From contig NZ_JAHXYW010000010.1 of assembly GCF_019969725.1 (NCBI RefSeq), forward strand, positions 62,001 to 126,000: a stretch of DNA of 64,000 bases. The letters run 5' to 3'. This DNA comes from Neobacillus bataviensis. Its GTDB lineage: Bacteria > Bacillota > Bacilli > Bacillales_B > DSM-18226. A program made the position numbers and the translations under genes. Under the pieces are notes generated by a model that was not told the DNA's origin, did not search any database, and was given only the letters and a program-made list of their open reading frames with translations. Shown one piece after another: positions 1 to 8,667 of the stretch (positions within the stretch are counted from its first letter, which is position 1; every line of letters begins with the position of its first letter).

Positions 1-2
1 CT

Positions 3-1157
3 TTATTAGTTGCCGTAATCCCAGCATTATTTGATGGGGATTGGAGTAAATGGATATATCAAGGTCTAGCAGCTTTAGTGGTAGGCTGTCCTTGTGCACT
101 GGTCATTTCTACTCCTGTTTCGATTGTGACGGCAATAGGTAATGCAGCCCGAAATGGGGTATTGATTAAAGGTGGAATTCACTTAGAGGAAATGGGCGCC
201 ATAAAAGCAATTGCCTTTGATAAAACAGGGACTTTAACGGAAGGAATTCCAGTTGTCACTGATTACCTTCCTCAAAGTAATACAAATGCGAATGAACTTC
301 TTGCCATTATTGCTGCTTTAGAAAATGGTTCGCAGCATCCATTGGCTTCAGCAATCATGAAAAAGGCCGAGCAGGAAAATTTACCTTATCAAGAACTTGC
401 TATTGAAGACTTCTCTTCCATTACTGGTAAAGGGATCAAAGGTAGAGTCAACGATAAAGTGTATTATGTGGGCAGTCCTAATTTGTTCGATGAAATTTTA
501 TCTAACGGAATTCCATCAAATCTTAAAACGACCATTTCTGACCTGCAAAACAAAGGCAAAACGGTTATGGCTGCTGGTTCTGAATCAGAAATTTTAGCTC
601 TGATTGCAGTTGCGGACGAAGTGAGAGGAAACAGCAAATGGGTTATCCAGAAACTTCACTCGTTAGGTATTAATAAAACAATCATGTTAACTGGCGATAA
701 TAAAGGGACTGGTAATGCAATTGGCCATCAGGTAGGGGTTTCTGATATTCAGGCAGACCTTTTACCTCAAGATAAACTTACCTTTATTAAAGAATTAAGA
801 AATAAATACGAACGTGTGGCGATGGTGGGAGATGGTGTGAATGATGCTCCGGCTTTAGCAGCATCAACCGTCGGTATTGCTATGGGAGGAGCAGGGACGG
901 ATACGGCTCTCGAAACTGCCGATATTGCTTTGATGGCTGATGATTTAGGGAAACTGCCATTTACGGTTAAGTTAAGTAGAAAAGCCTTATTTATCATCAA
1001 ACAAAATATCACTTTCTCACTTGGAATCAAACTGTTAGCCTTGTTATTAGTGATTCCAGGCTGGCTTACATTATGGATCGCGATTTTTGCAGACATGGGC
1101 GCAACTCTGATCGTTACACTTAATGGTTTACGGCTTCTTCGAGTTAAAGATAAATAA
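3..1157 (+). CDS. cadA: Heavy-metal P1B-type ATPase, CadA-like, 5' end outside window
   Basis: C-terminal 384 residues of a metal-exporting P-type ATPase; the reading frame is open from the first bases, so the start lies upstream. The CPC metal-translocation motif lies at 84-92, the phosphorylation motif DKTGT at 219-233, and the hinge motif GDGVND near 828-846. The segment after the hinge ([17 protein letters not shown]) resembles the CadA/ZosA branch exporting Zn, Cd or Co rather than CopA. Two transmembrane helices close the protein. The substrate cannot be settled without the missing N-terminal metal-binding domain. The copper-type genes downstream are separated from it by a terminator, so co-function is only suggestive. 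Confidence 0.93.
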   Translation, partial: LLVAVIPALFDGDWSKWIYQGLAALVVGCPCALVISTPVSIVTAIGNAARNGVLIKGGIHLEEMGAIKAIAFDKTGTLTEGIPVVTDYLPQSNTNANELLAIIAALENGSQHPLASAIMKKAEQENLPYQELAIEDFSSITGKGIKGRVNDKVYYVGSPNLFDEILSNGIPSNLKTTISDLQNKGKTVMAAGSESEILALIAVADEVRGNSKWVIQKLHSLGINKTIMLTGDNKGTGNAIGHQVGVSDIQADLLPQDKLTFIKELRNKYERVAMVGDGVNDAPALAASTVGIAMGGAGTDTALETADIALMADDLGKLPFTVKLSRKALFIIKQNITFSLGIKLLALLLVIPGWLTLWIAIFADMGATLIVTLNGLRLLRVKDK

Positions 1158-1161
1158 CATG

Positions 1162-1188
1162 AGGCTTCCCATTATGGGAAGCCTTTTA
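1162..1188 (+). terminator. Intrinsic terminator after P-type ATPase
   Basis: Perfect 9-bp stem (AGGCTTCCC / GGGAAGCCT) with a short ATTAT loop followed by TTTT, starting five bases after the ATPase stop codon. Confidence 0.85.
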
Positions 1189-1233
1189 ATGGGATGTATA
1201 GAAAAATTGTTGTAAAAAGAAAGGATATTTGAA

Positions 1234-1776
1234 TTGAAAAAACTACTAATTATTTTAATTGGAATGTTGGTAATGATTCCTACGATCGTCAGTGCACATA
1301 CAGAAATAACTTCTTCAAATCCTGCTTCAGGTCAAGTTGTTAAAGAAGACCTTAATGAGATTGTCATTACATATGAAGGTAAGATTGAATCTTTAAGTAC
1401 AATGAATTTAGTAAAAGATGGCCAGGAAATACCTCTAGTTAGTGTGACCCCAAAAGAAAATCAACTAATAGGTACCTTATCATCTCCCTTAGAAAATGGC
1501 GCCTATACGGTTCAATGGAGTATTGCTGGTGAAGACGGGCATCCCTTAAAAGGAGAAATTCCTTTTACTGTACAGAAGGAAGTAAAACAAGAACAAACGG
1601 AAACCAAAACTCCAGTAACGACAAAAAAAGAAGAAACTAAAAAAGATCATACACAACAGGAACAAACCAATAAGGAAACAACTGCTTCATCCATTAATTT
1701 TAAAACCATTATAACGGTGGGGATTGTCGCCATTTTAGTCATCGGGTTGTTCCTGTTATTTAGAAAGAAGCGTTAG
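1234..1776 (+). CDS. CopC-domain protein with C-terminal membrane anchor
   Basis: Secreted CopC-like protein of 180 residues. Residues 1-21 form a signal peptide ending in SAH, leaving a His near the mature N-terminus as in copper-binding CopC domains. The CopC beta-sandwich spans about residues 22-114 and includes the family-typical EDGHPLKGEIPF. A Lys/Glu/Thr-rich linker (115-150) and one transmembrane helix with an RKKR tail follow, so it is tethered to the outer membrane face. The start is TTG at 1234 behind AAAGGA. The stop lies two bases before the copD-like start, so the two are co-translated. A role in copper binding or uptake is inferred from the family. Confidence 0.85.
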   Translation: MKKLLIILIGMLVMIPTIVSAHTEITSSNPASGQVVKEDLNEIVITYEGKIESLSTMNLVKDGQEIPLVSVTPKENQLIGTLSSPLENGAYTVQWSIAGEDGHPLKGEIPFTVQKEVKQEQTETKTPVTTKKEETKKDHTQQEQTNKETTASSINFKTIITVGIVAILVIGLFLLFRKKR

Positions 1777-1778
1777 TT

Positions 1779-2855
1779 ATGAGTTATTTCATTCCTATTG
1801 CAGAATTCGGAAATTATTTATTGTATTCTATTCTTGTCGGACATGTTGCTTTACAATTTGTACCTGAAGCAAATAAACCTAAAGTAAATATTCCAATACC
1901 TGTTTTACTTCTCTCAACACTTGGAATTATTATTTTCTCTTTAGGACCGATTGTTCAGACGGTTGCTTATTTCCAAGGTGGAGTCGGCCTTGCATTAGCG
2001 ATTAAATCCGTCTTATTTGACTTTCAAGTTGGCAGAGCTTGGATTTTTATAGGGTTTATGGCCACATTCTTATATTTAGCCATTTTTCTAAAAGGCTCAA
2101 AATACGTGCAATCCCTATTTCTATTATTGATGATAGCAGCTGTTGGATATTCCAGTCATGTAGCCTCTCTTTCGTTTTGGCCTGGCTTGCTATCACATAG
2201 CACACATTTTTTAATCATTACATTATGGACAGGCATATTGATTCATGCTGCTTGGTTCTCCAAAGAAGAACCAAATTGGTCTAAATTTTTACGGTGGTTT
2301 ACTCCCTTTGCCGTTTTTTGTATTGTCATCATTATTTTTAGCGGAATTTACCTAATGTTATTTGTTGTTGAACCTAAAGACTATGTAAAGTCTTGGGTTT
2401 TACCATATGGACAAATGCTCCTTTTAAAGCATATTAGTATCATCCCTGTGTTGGTTTTTGCCTTTATAAATGGTGTTCTTTCAAGAAAAGCATTAAAACT
2501 TCCTTCTTTCAATCCTAAACCCTGGATAAAAGCAGAAAGCATTATATTATTCATTGTCTTCTATTTTACAGCAGTGATGGGAACGTTATCGCCACCGCAT
2601 GAAGTGGAATTCACTGTGAAGTCGGAGGGTTCATCTAAATGGGTAGAATGGGTATTGGGGAAGAATGTCCTTTCAACATTACAGCTGCATTTAGTACCGT
2701 CATTCCAATCGGGATTGCTAATTATTATATCTATACTATTTTTGTTATTGATTATCATTAGTTTTAAAAGGTATAAGCCTATATTGGGAGTAGTGTTTGG
2801 TGTTGGTTTTATTGTGGCTTTGTATTTTGGTTTGATCATGTCCCTGTCCATTTGA
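1779..2855 (+). CDS. CopD-family copper transport membrane protein
   Basis: Integral membrane protein of 358 residues with about eight or nine predicted helices, matching the CopD domain. Conserved His residues lie in or beside helices (SSHVASLSFWPGLLSHSTHF, LLLKHISIIPVLVF), typical of the copper path. It sits two bases behind the CopC-like gene; CopC and CopD are thought to work together in copper uptake. Here they are separate proteins, whereas a second, fused CopC-CopD protein (YcnJ) is encoded at 29001-30626. A PHB-like or oxidase function is not indicated. Confidence 0.85.
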   Translation: MSYFIPIAEFGNYLLYSILVGHVALQFVPEANKPKVNIPIPVLLLSTLGIIIFSLGPIVQTVAYFQGGVGLALAIKSVLFDFQVGRAWIFIGFMATFLYLAIFLKGSKYVQSLFLLLMIAAVGYSSHVASLSFWPGLLSHSTHFLIITLWTGILIHAAWFSKEEPNWSKFLRWFTPFAVFCIVIIIFSGIYLMLFVVEPKDYVKSWVLPYGQMLLLKHISIIPVLVFAFINGVLSRKALKLPSFNPKPWIKAESIILFIVFYFTAVMGTLSPPHEVEFTVKSEGSSKWVEWVLGKNVLSTLQLHLVPSFQSGLLIIISILFLLLIIISFKRYKPILGVVFGVGFIVALYFGLIMSLSI

Positions 2856-2901
2856 ACAGGTTATATTTACGTTGAAAACAACGAATAAAGGAAGTGTCAA
2901 C

Positions 2902-3102
2902 ATGAAACGATTCAAAATTGTAATACCTACTATGATACTTGTAGCGGTTTTGGCGATATGGATGCTGGGAAAGTATCATTCCGCCGTACCGCTTCAATTG
3001 CGTATACTTATAGCTGTCGGAGGGGCACTCCTGTCAGGCGTGTGTACATTTTTCATGTTAAAGCAGGATGTTGAACGTTTGGATGCAAAATCGAATAAAT
3101 GA
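2902..3102 (+). CDS. Small two-helix membrane protein, unknown
   Basis: Sixty-six residues with two hydrophobic helices (about 4-22 and 30-53) and a charged tail ending KSNK. ATG at 2902 is preceded by AAAGGAAGTG at a good distance; an upstream in-frame TTG at 2872 lacks a comparable site. It lies 46 bases behind the copD-like gene and may belong to the same transcript. No family recognised. Confidence 0.6.
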   Translation: MKRFKIVIPTMILVAVLAIWMLGKYHSAVPLQLRILIAVGGALLSGVCTFFMLKQDVERLDAKSNK

Positions 3103-3469
3103 ATGCTTAAAAATAGAAATTCAAGAGTTTTAAAAAAGCCAACTATAGCTGCTTTTAAAACGTTTATTATATTGTAAAACTCTGTTCATATGATATTCAT
3201 AATTTATGTGTAATATAATTATTGCAAACTAGGACAATTTGCAAGCCCTTTAAACCAACCCCTTATGTTAAAGATTCGGCACCGAGCCGAATCTTTTTTA
3301 TTTTTTGTCTGAACTCTTTATTAGGCCAGAAAACTTTAGAATCGTCTAAGCATTAAGTTATTCGAATATGATGGTTATAACAAAATATTGTATAAATTTG
3401 GTACTATTTTCATAAATTTATCTAAATGTAACTCTTTTTGCATGATCCGTTTGTAGAGGGGGAGTAAGC
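3103..3469. other. Gene-free gap containing an isolated terminator
   Basis: No convincing reading frame. It holds a TATAAT hexamer at 3214-3219, a small dyad (TTGCAAA 3222-3228 / TTTGCAA 3238-3244) and a strong terminator hairpin at 3273-3293. The terminator lies about 170 bases beyond the small membrane gene, so it either ends a long 3' untranslated region or a short independent RNA. Confidence 0.4.
3271..3300 (+). terminator. Intrinsic terminator
   Basis: GATTCGGC / GCCGAATC stem with ACCGA loop followed by a T-rich run (TTTTTTA). Confidence 0.8.
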
Positions 3470-4276
3470 ATGAAGTACACACGATACGTGGTTACTGGTA
3501 TTATCGTGGTTGTTGTCTTGGGTCTTATTGCTGCTTCGATTACTACGGTTGCTGCTGGGAATAGAGGAGTTCTGTTGCAAATGGGTGAGGTTAAGCCAAC
3601 AATTTTAACGGAAGGGCTTCACTTTAAGATTCCGTTTCTTCAATCTGTTCAGGAGGTCGAGGTCCGGGTTCAAAAGGAAGAAAGCTCGCAGTCGGCTGCT
3701 TCTAAGGATCTGCAAATGGTGACGACAAAGGTGGCTGTTAACTTTTCAGTGGATCCGGAGGCCGTGAATAAGCTGTATCAAGAAATTGGCTTAGATTATC
3801 GCTCCCGTATCGTTGACCCAGCCATAGCCGAATCCCTGAAGGCGATCACGGCACAGTACACTGCTGAAGAGCTGATTTCAAAACGGCCGGAAGTTTCGGC
3901 TCAGGTGAAGGATATGCTGGCGAAAAAATTAACCAAGTATTATATGAAACTAGAAGATATCAATATTAAGGAATTTGCGTTTAGCGAGGAATTCAATAAG
4001 GCGATTGAACAAAAACAAACCGCTGAACAAAATGCGTTAAAGGCCCAAAGAGATTTAGAAAGAATTAAAATCGAAGCCCAGCAGCAAATCACGCAGGCAG
4101 GTGCTGAGGCGGAAGCATTAAAACTGAAAAAGCAGGAAGTTACTCCTGAGTTAATTGAATTGAAGCAAATCGAGGTCCAGGAGAAAGCTTTGGAAAAATG
4201 GGATGGACATTTGCCAAGCGTAACGGGAGGGGCTACACCGTTTATTGATTTGAGCGGGGCTGGTGCGAAAAAGTAG
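3470..4276 (+). CDS. Prohibitin-family (SPFH/PHB domain) membrane protein
   Basis: A 268-residue SPFH protein: one N-terminal transmembrane helix (about 6-29), a PHB domain (about 30-190, with GNRGVLLQMGEVKPTILTEG and the run of beta strands ending near NIKEFAFSEEF), then a charged coiled-coil (about 185-235, QKQTAEQNALKAQRDLERI). This matches bacterial prohibitin homologues that organise membrane microdomains and chaperone membrane proteins. Monocistronic: ATG behind a GGGGGAG site, and its own terminator follows. The biological partner is unknown. Confidence 0.9.
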   Translation: MKYTRYVVTGIIVVVVLGLIAASITTVAAGNRGVLLQMGEVKPTILTEGLHFKIPFLQSVQEVEVRVQKEESSQSAASKDLQMVTTKVAVNFSVDPEAVNKLYQEIGLDYRSRIVDPAIAESLKAITAQYTAEELISKRPEVSAQVKDMLAKKLTKYYMKLEDINIKEFAFSEEFNKAIEQKQTAEQNALKAQRDLERIKIEAQQQITQAGAEAEALKLKKQEVTPELIELKQIEVQEKALEKWDGHLPSVTGGATPFIDLSGAGAKK

Positions 4277-4283
4277 GTTGATG

Positions 4284-4311
4284 GAGAAGTGTTATGCGCA
4301 CTTCTCTTTTT
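4284..4311 (+). terminator. Intrinsic terminator after prohibitin gene
   Basis: GAGAAGTG / CACTTCTC stem with TTATGCG loop and a T-rich tail. Confidence 0.85.
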
Positions 4312-4409
4312 AGTTTTTGGGATTGACTGGGAATTGTGCGCTGTTAATAGGACATATTTTAAAAAAATGATAGAATAGGTTTTATCTTAATAGTTTAGGA
4401 GTAATTAAC

Positions 4410-4907
4410 TTGCAAATGAGAATGGAAAAGACAGTATCTGCTAATCAGAGGATCAAAGCCTTATTACCATGGTTATTGGTATTCATTTGGATGTTTCTTA
4501 TATTTAATATGTCCGCTCAACCGGCTACTGAATCTAACTCTCTTAGTATGGGAGTGACCGAGAAAGTGATCGAGACCTTGAACAAAGTGAAGCCGGGAGC
4601 AGATTTGAACATGGAAACGCTCAATCATGTGGTGAGAAAAAATGCGCATTTCTTTGCTTATTTGGTGCTTGCTGTATTGACGGTGCATGCTTTGAGGAGA
4701 GGCGGAAAATTAAGCGGGTTCATGATGCTCCTAGCTCAGGGGATATGCGTCCTTTACGCCTCGTCCGATGAAATACACCAAATATTTGTACCAGGCCGGG
4801 GCCCGCAGGTGAAGGATGTTTTCATCGATAGTTCAGGAGCTCTATTGGGCATCGGAATCTATTATGTTATCAATCAATTTTGCGGCCGCAGGACTAAAAA
4901 AAAATAG
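4410..4907 (+). CDS. VanZ-like family membrane protein
   Basis: A 165-residue VanZ-domain protein. It shows the family marks: N-terminal helix, an extracytoplasmic NMSAQPATES segment, VRKNAHFFAYLVLA and the conserved SSDEIHQIFVPGRGPQVKDVFIDSSGALLGI block. Four helices are expected. VanZ itself gives low-level teicoplanin resistance; most chromosomal relatives have no proven role. TTG at 4410 is preferred because AGGAG lies eight bases upstream, whereas the ATG at 4416 would be fourteen bases away. Confidence 0.85.
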   Translation: MQMRMEKTVSANQRIKALLPWLLVFIWMFLIFNMSAQPATESNSLSMGVTEKVIETLNKVKPGADLNMETLNHVVRKNAHFFAYLVLAVLTVHALRRGGKLSGFMMLLAQGICVLYASSDEIHQIFVPGRGPQVKDVFIDSSGALLGIGIYYVINQFCGRRTKKK

Positions 4908-4911
4908 CTGA

Positions 4912-4944
4912 AAGAAACCAAGGGGGAAGCCTTGGTTTCTTTTG
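4912..4944 (+). terminator. Intrinsic terminator after vanZ-like gene
   Basis: AGAAACCAAGG / CCTTGGTTTCT stem with GGGAAG loop and TTTT tail. Confidence 0.85.
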
Positions 4945-4965
4945 TTATGGCGGTGTTTTATTTAG

Positions 4966-5055
4966 AGTGCCCGTGACAGATCAAAAAAGAGGATCATGGG
5001 CACTGTGGAGAGCTCAGAGTGCCCGTAACAGTTCAAAAAAATGCTAGCGGGCACT
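4966..5055. repeat. Two direct copies of an AGTGCCCG...GGGCACT element
   Basis: Copy one spans 4966-5004 and copy two 5018-5055. Each starts AGTGCCCGT, continues ACAG-TCAAAAAA and ends GGGCACT, so each unit is itself an inverted repeat able to fold. Unlike the terminators nearby, no T-run follows. Confidence 0.7.
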
Positions 5056-5110
5056 ATCAGCGTTTCAGAAGAGCTAGTATTTGTTTTGATGGTGCCATTA
5101 ATAACAAACC

Positions 5111-5150
5111 AAAACGAAACCGAGGATTACTCCCCGGTTTCGTTTTGTTT
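5111..5150. terminator. Long hairpin, terminator-like
   Basis: AAAACGAAACCG (5111-5122) pairs perfectly with CGGTTTCGTTTT (5135-5146) and is followed by GTTT. It lies between the vanZ-like gene and the convergent Lrp gene and could act on either strand, though the VanZ transcript already has a terminator. Confidence 0.6.
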
Positions 5151-5178
5151 ATTACGTCTTTAGTTTCCTTTTTTTGTC

Positions 5179-5318
5179 AAAATAGACAAACCCGCACAAA
5201 AAATAGACAAAACCCTTTAAAAAAGAGACAAAGAGCCCTCAAAAATAGACAAACCCACGCAAAAAATAGACCAACCCACGCAAAAAATAGACAAACTGGC
5301 CTTAAAAATAGACAAATC
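5179..5318. repeat. Seven spaced copies of AAAATAGACAAA
   Basis: The phrase AAAATAGACAAA recurs with a spacing of about 20-22 bases (near 5179, 5199, 5220, 5241, 5262, 5283 and 5304), with variable C-rich spacers such as CCCACGC. The same phrase with the same spacing recurs at 24512-24632. It lies directly downstream of the Lrp gene's stop codon. Confidence 0.75.
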
Positions 5319-5336
5319 CTCCATAAAGGGAAAAGT

Positions 5337-5786
5337 TTATAATTTCAACCCCGTCCTGCTTTTAAATCTGCGTAATAAAATATGGCTTTCTACTCGTGTG
5401 ATGCCTTCCAAGCTATATAATTCCTCATTAATAAAGTTTTCCAGCCGTACAAAGTCTTCGACCAGAACGTGCATATGTAAGGTACTTGGCCCGGTCATCT
5501 GGTAGCAGCTTGCTACAACGGGATTATTCGCTAAGGTTTCCGCCACGCGGACCAGAGAGGCCGGCTCGCAATCCACCTCGAAGAAAGCGGAAACGCCTTT
5601 TCCTACTTTGTCGGAGTTAATGACGACCGTAAATTTTTCAATCACGCCATTTTCAATTAATTGAGAAACCCGTTCACGGATGGAGACACGGGATAGGTTC
5701 AATTCTTTTCCTATATCAACATATGACATTCTGCCATTTTCAATTAACAATTGAAGTATTTTTCGATCGACTTCATCTAGTATCAT
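5337..5786 (-). CDS. Lrp/AsnC-family transcriptional regulator
   Basis: A 149-residue Lrp/AsnC protein: HTH at about residues 1-60 (LDEVDRKILQLLIENGRMSY, then DIGKELNLSRVSIRERVSQL) and a RAM/AsnC ligand-binding domain from about 65 to 142 with DFVRLENFINEELYSLEGITRVESHILL. These regulators bind amino acids or related small molecules. It is divergent from the ABC importer operon; B. subtilis ywrC is a comparable Lrp gene near ywrA, ywrB and ywrD, whose homologues lie just downstream here. That makes it a likely local regulator of the 6058-16018 genes (inference). Confidence 0.88.
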   Translation of the reverse strand: MILDEVDRKILQLLIENGRMSYVDIGKELNLSRVSIRERVSQLIENGVIEKFTVVINSDKVGKGVSAFFEVDCEPASLVRVAETLANNPVVASCYQMTGPSTLHMHVLVEDFVRLENFINEELYSLEGITRVESHILLRRFKSRTGLKL

Positions 5787-5913
5787 CCGCCCACCACATT
5801 TCCTTTTTTTCCTAACCTAATCTTAACTAGATTGTGGTAAATAATCAATCCAATGAAAAATAAAGCAGAATAATTATACTAGCAAAAAAGTTTAATATTT
5901 TCAGAATAATATA

Positions 5914-5942
5914 TAGATTTTTAAAAAACACTGTATTATAAT
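5914..5942 (+). promoter_or_regulatory. Candidate sigma-A promoter for the ABC importer operon
   Basis: TATAAT at 5937-5942 with TAGATT seventeen bases upstream. The -10 is consensus, the -35 weak, which would suit an activated promoter. About 115 bases of leader separate it from the lipoprotein start. Confidence 0.4.
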
Positions 5943-6057
5943 AAAGCACATAACAAAATGTAATGCAAAAGCGGAAAATTCCTTCATAACGTAGGGTGTA
6001 ATTAATAAAATTCTGCTAAATGAATGATATTTCGTGATGCGAAAGGGGAGAAAGTGG

Positions 6058-7626
6058 ATGAGCAACAAAGCGAAAGTTATTTCAGCACTTTTTTTGAGTC
6101 TTATGTTACTTTTGGCTGGGTGTGGCAGTAACAGCAAATCTTCCAGTTCAGGTGCAAAGGAGACTTCAAAAGAAAGCACTACAACAGCATTAAAACATGA
6201 TAAATCCGAATTGGTAGTTGGACTGGATGATGATCCGCCGCAACTAGATCCGCATTTTTCGACAGCGGCTGTTGACCGCCAAGTTTTTCATAGTATTTAT
6301 GACACATTGGTTGATGTGGATGAGAAGTTAAACTTCGTCCCGGCACTAGCAGAAAAATGGGAAATCTCCCAGGATGCCAAAACATATACTTTCTTCTTAC
6401 GTAAAAATGTAAAGTTCCATGATGGCACACCGTTTAATGCGGAAGCCGTTAAATTCAATTTTGAACGAATGATGGATCCGAAAGCTGGATCACCTCGTGC
6501 GTCTGAATTGTCCTCTATTCAAAGTATTGAAGTAGTAGACGAAAACACGGTAAAGGTACAGCTTTCAAAGCCATACAGCCCATTCCTGGCAGCCCTTTCT
6601 GACCGTGCAGGCATGATGGTTTCTCCTACAGCCGTAAAGGAAAAAGGAGCCGATTTTGCGAATTCACCAGTGGGTACTGGTCCTTTCAAATTTGTATCAC
6701 GAGTGAAGCAGGATAAGATCGAAGTAGCAAAAAATCCAGATTACTGGGGCGGAGCACCGAAATTTGAAAAAATCACGTACCGTCCATATGCCGATGAAAA
6801 CGTACGTCTAACGAATCTAACATCTGGTGATGTAGACATCATCAGCAAGGTTCCGCCAAAGGATGTTGAAAAGCTAAAAACGGATACCAATCTAAAGCTT
6901 TCTGAAGTAGGAGCACTAGGATTTCAAGGTTTATATTTGAACCACAAAAAAGCACCATTTAATAATAAGGCACTTCGTCAAGCATTGGATTTAGTGATTG
7001 ACCGCGATGCCATCATTAAGGTTGCGCTTCGCAACACAGCTGTGCCTTCAGCGGGAGCAATTCCTCCAAGCTCATGGGCATTTGACAAAACGTTAAAACC
7101 AACAAAGAAAAATATTGAAAAAGCGAAGAAGATCATGGCAGATGCCGGTTTCCCTAGCGGCTTCTCGTTTACTCTTCAGCTTCCTGCGAAACCAGTGGAA
7201 CAGCAAATGGGTCAAATGATTCAATCCATGGCTGCAGAAGCCGGAATTAAAGTAAAGCTTGAATTAGTTGAATTTGGAACGATGTTAGATAACATGGATA
7301 ACTTTAAATTTGATGCAGTCCGTTTAGGCTGGAGCGGAAGAACTGATCCAGACGGTAATATTTTTGCTCTTTACCATACTACTGGTTCGATTAACTACGG
7401 TTATTCCAATCCGAAAATGGACCAGCTATTAGAAGAAGCCCGTGTTGAAACCGACCAAGCGAAACGTAAAGAGATTTATTCACAAGCGGCGAAGTTTGGA
7501 CAAGAAGAAGTACCTTACATCTTCCTATATCACGAACTAGATTACAAAGCCTACAAAAATAATTTACAAGGTTACAAGCACATCCCAGACACCATGATGC
7601 GCTTCCAAGACGTTTCATTTAAATAA
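6058..7626 (+). CDS. Peptide-type ABC importer substrate-binding lipoprotein
   Basis: A 522-residue extracellular solute-binding protein of family 5 (DppA/OppA/GsiB type). A lipoprotein signal peptide ends at the lipobox LLLAGCG. Family hallmarks include LVVGLDDDPPQLDPHFSTAA, WEISQDAKTYTFFLRKNVKFHDG (first part of the SBP_bac_5 signature) and the C-terminal YIFLYHELDYKAYKNNLQGY. ATG 6058 is chosen because AAAGGGGAG precedes it; an earlier in-frame GTG at 6034 has no site. It heads the operon with two permeases, a DUF1028 protein and two ATPases. Substrate unknown; a dipeptide, gamma-glutamyl peptide or similar is plausible from the neighbours. Confidence 0.93.
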   Translation: MSNKAKVISALFLSLMLLLAGCGSNSKSSSSGAKETSKESTTTALKHDKSELVVGLDDDPPQLDPHFSTAAVDRQVFHSIYDTLVDVDEKLNFVPALAEKWEISQDAKTYTFFLRKNVKFHDGTPFNAEAVKFNFERMMDPKAGSPRASELSSIQSIEVVDENTVKVQLSKPYSPFLAALSDRAGMMVSPTAVKEKGADFANSPVGTGPFKFVSRVKQDKIEVAKNPDYWGGAPKFEKITYRPYADENVRLTNLTSGDVDIISKVPPKDVEKLKTDTNLKLSEVGALGFQGLYLNHKKAPFNNKALRQALDLVIDRDAIIKVALRNTAVPSAGAIPPSSWAFDKTLKPTKKNIEKAKKIMADAGFPSGFSFTLQLPAKPVEQQMGQMIQSMAAEAGIKVKLELVEFGTMLDNMDNFKFDAVRLGWSGRTDPDGNIFALYHTTGSINYGYSNPKMDQLLEEARVETDQAKRKEIYSQAAKFGQEEVPYIFLYHELDYKAYKNNLQGYKHIPDTMMRFQDVSFK

Positions 7627-7637
7627 GCAAATGCTTG

Positions 7638-7670
7638 CGTCGGCTTGGAGGATTCTCCAAGCCGATGTCT
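7638..7670 (+). terminator. Intercistronic hairpin after the binding-protein gene
   Basis: TCGGCTTGGA / TCCAAGCCGA perfect stem with GGATTC loop and a weak T-tract (GTCTTTC). Placed between binding protein and permease genes, it is likely to be a partial terminator or RNA-stabilising stem that keeps binding-protein mRNA above permease mRNA. Confidence 0.6.
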
Positions 7671-7711
7671 TTCATTATCATCGATAGAGTCTGAGAAAGG
7701 GAGGGACATAC

Positions 7712-8665
7712 GTGGTCAAGTTTTTAATTCGAAGATTAGGTCTTATGGTCGTGATTCTTTTTTTAGTCAGTATTATTGTCTTTTCATTAGTCCATCTCAC
7801 ACCGGGTGATCCAGCTAGAATGATTTTAGGCCAAGAGGCAACGAAAGAAGCTCTCAATGCCTTGCGTGAAAAAATGGGCTTGAATGATCCGCTTTATTTA
7901 CAGTACATCCATTGGGTAACGAATGTTCTTCAAGGTAATCTCGGCTACTCCGTCAAAGATAATACGCCGGTTCTGAACGTGCTGCTTCAGAAACTGCCGG
8001 TAACGATTCAGCTTTCGGTTATGTCGTTTTTTATTGCCATGGTGATTGCGATTCCGGCCGGAATTATCTCAGCAACTCGAAAAGGAACGATTTTTGATTA
8101 CTTCGGCACAACGTTTGCGTTATCAGGGGTTTCGATTCCCCCATTTTTCTTAGGGATTTTGCTTATTTTCATTTTTTCCATTTCATTGGGCTGGTTTGCT
8201 CCATCAGGGTATGTAGAGCCATGGGTGAATTTTGGAAAAAGTATTTCATTAATGATTTTGCCAGCGCTGGCGGTCGGAGTCCGATTGAGTGCGGAAATTA
8301 CGAGAATGCTGCGCTCGAGCATGCTGGAGGTTTTGCAGGCTGACTATATCAGGACAGCATACGCAAAAGGGGTTCTTGAAAAGGGTGTTGTCCTAGGGCA
8401 TGCCTTAAAAAATGCGCTGATTCCCGTTGTAACGGTCAGCGGTTTGCAATTGGCGACCTTCTTGGGAGGAGCTGTTATTACTGAAACCATTTTTGCCGTT
8501 CCAGGCCTTGGCCGTTTGGTGGTCGATGCGATTTTAACAAGAGACTTCCCAGTGGTTCAAGGAGCAGTCTTATTTATGGCGATTGCGGTTGTAATCGTAA
8601 ACTTTTTAATTGATATTCTTTATTCCATTCTTGATCCGAGAATTAAGCTAACAGGAGGACAATGA
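7712..8665 (+). CDS. Peptide-type ABC importer permease (DppB/GsiC-like)
   Basis: A 317-residue inner-membrane permease with six helices. The N-terminal LIRRLGLMVVILFLVSIIVF and SLVHLTPGDPARMILG blocks are signatures of DppB/OppB, and the EAA loop is seen at ADYIRTAYAKGVLEKGVVLG, which contacts the ATPases. GTG start behind AAAGGGAGGG. It overlaps or abuts the second permease gene. Confidence 0.93.
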   Translation: MVKFLIRRLGLMVVILFLVSIIVFSLVHLTPGDPARMILGQEATKEALNALREKMGLNDPLYLQYIHWVTNVLQGNLGYSVKDNTPVLNVLLQKLPVTIQLSVMSFFIAMVIAIPAGIISATRKGTIFDYFGTTFALSGVSIPPFFLGILLIFIFSISLGWFAPSGYVEPWVNFGKSISLMILPALAVGVRLSAEITRMLRSSMLEVLQADYIRTAYAKGVLEKGVVLGHALKNALIPVVTVSGLQLATFLGGAVITETIFAVPGLGRLVVDAILTRDFPVVQGAVLFMAIAVVIVNFLIDILYSILDPRIKLTGGQ

Positions 8666-8667
8666 CG

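Noticed and set aside
5019..5342. Frame with KNRQTxxKNRQ repeats
   Set aside because: It is the AAAATAGACAAA array read as codons; no start signals.
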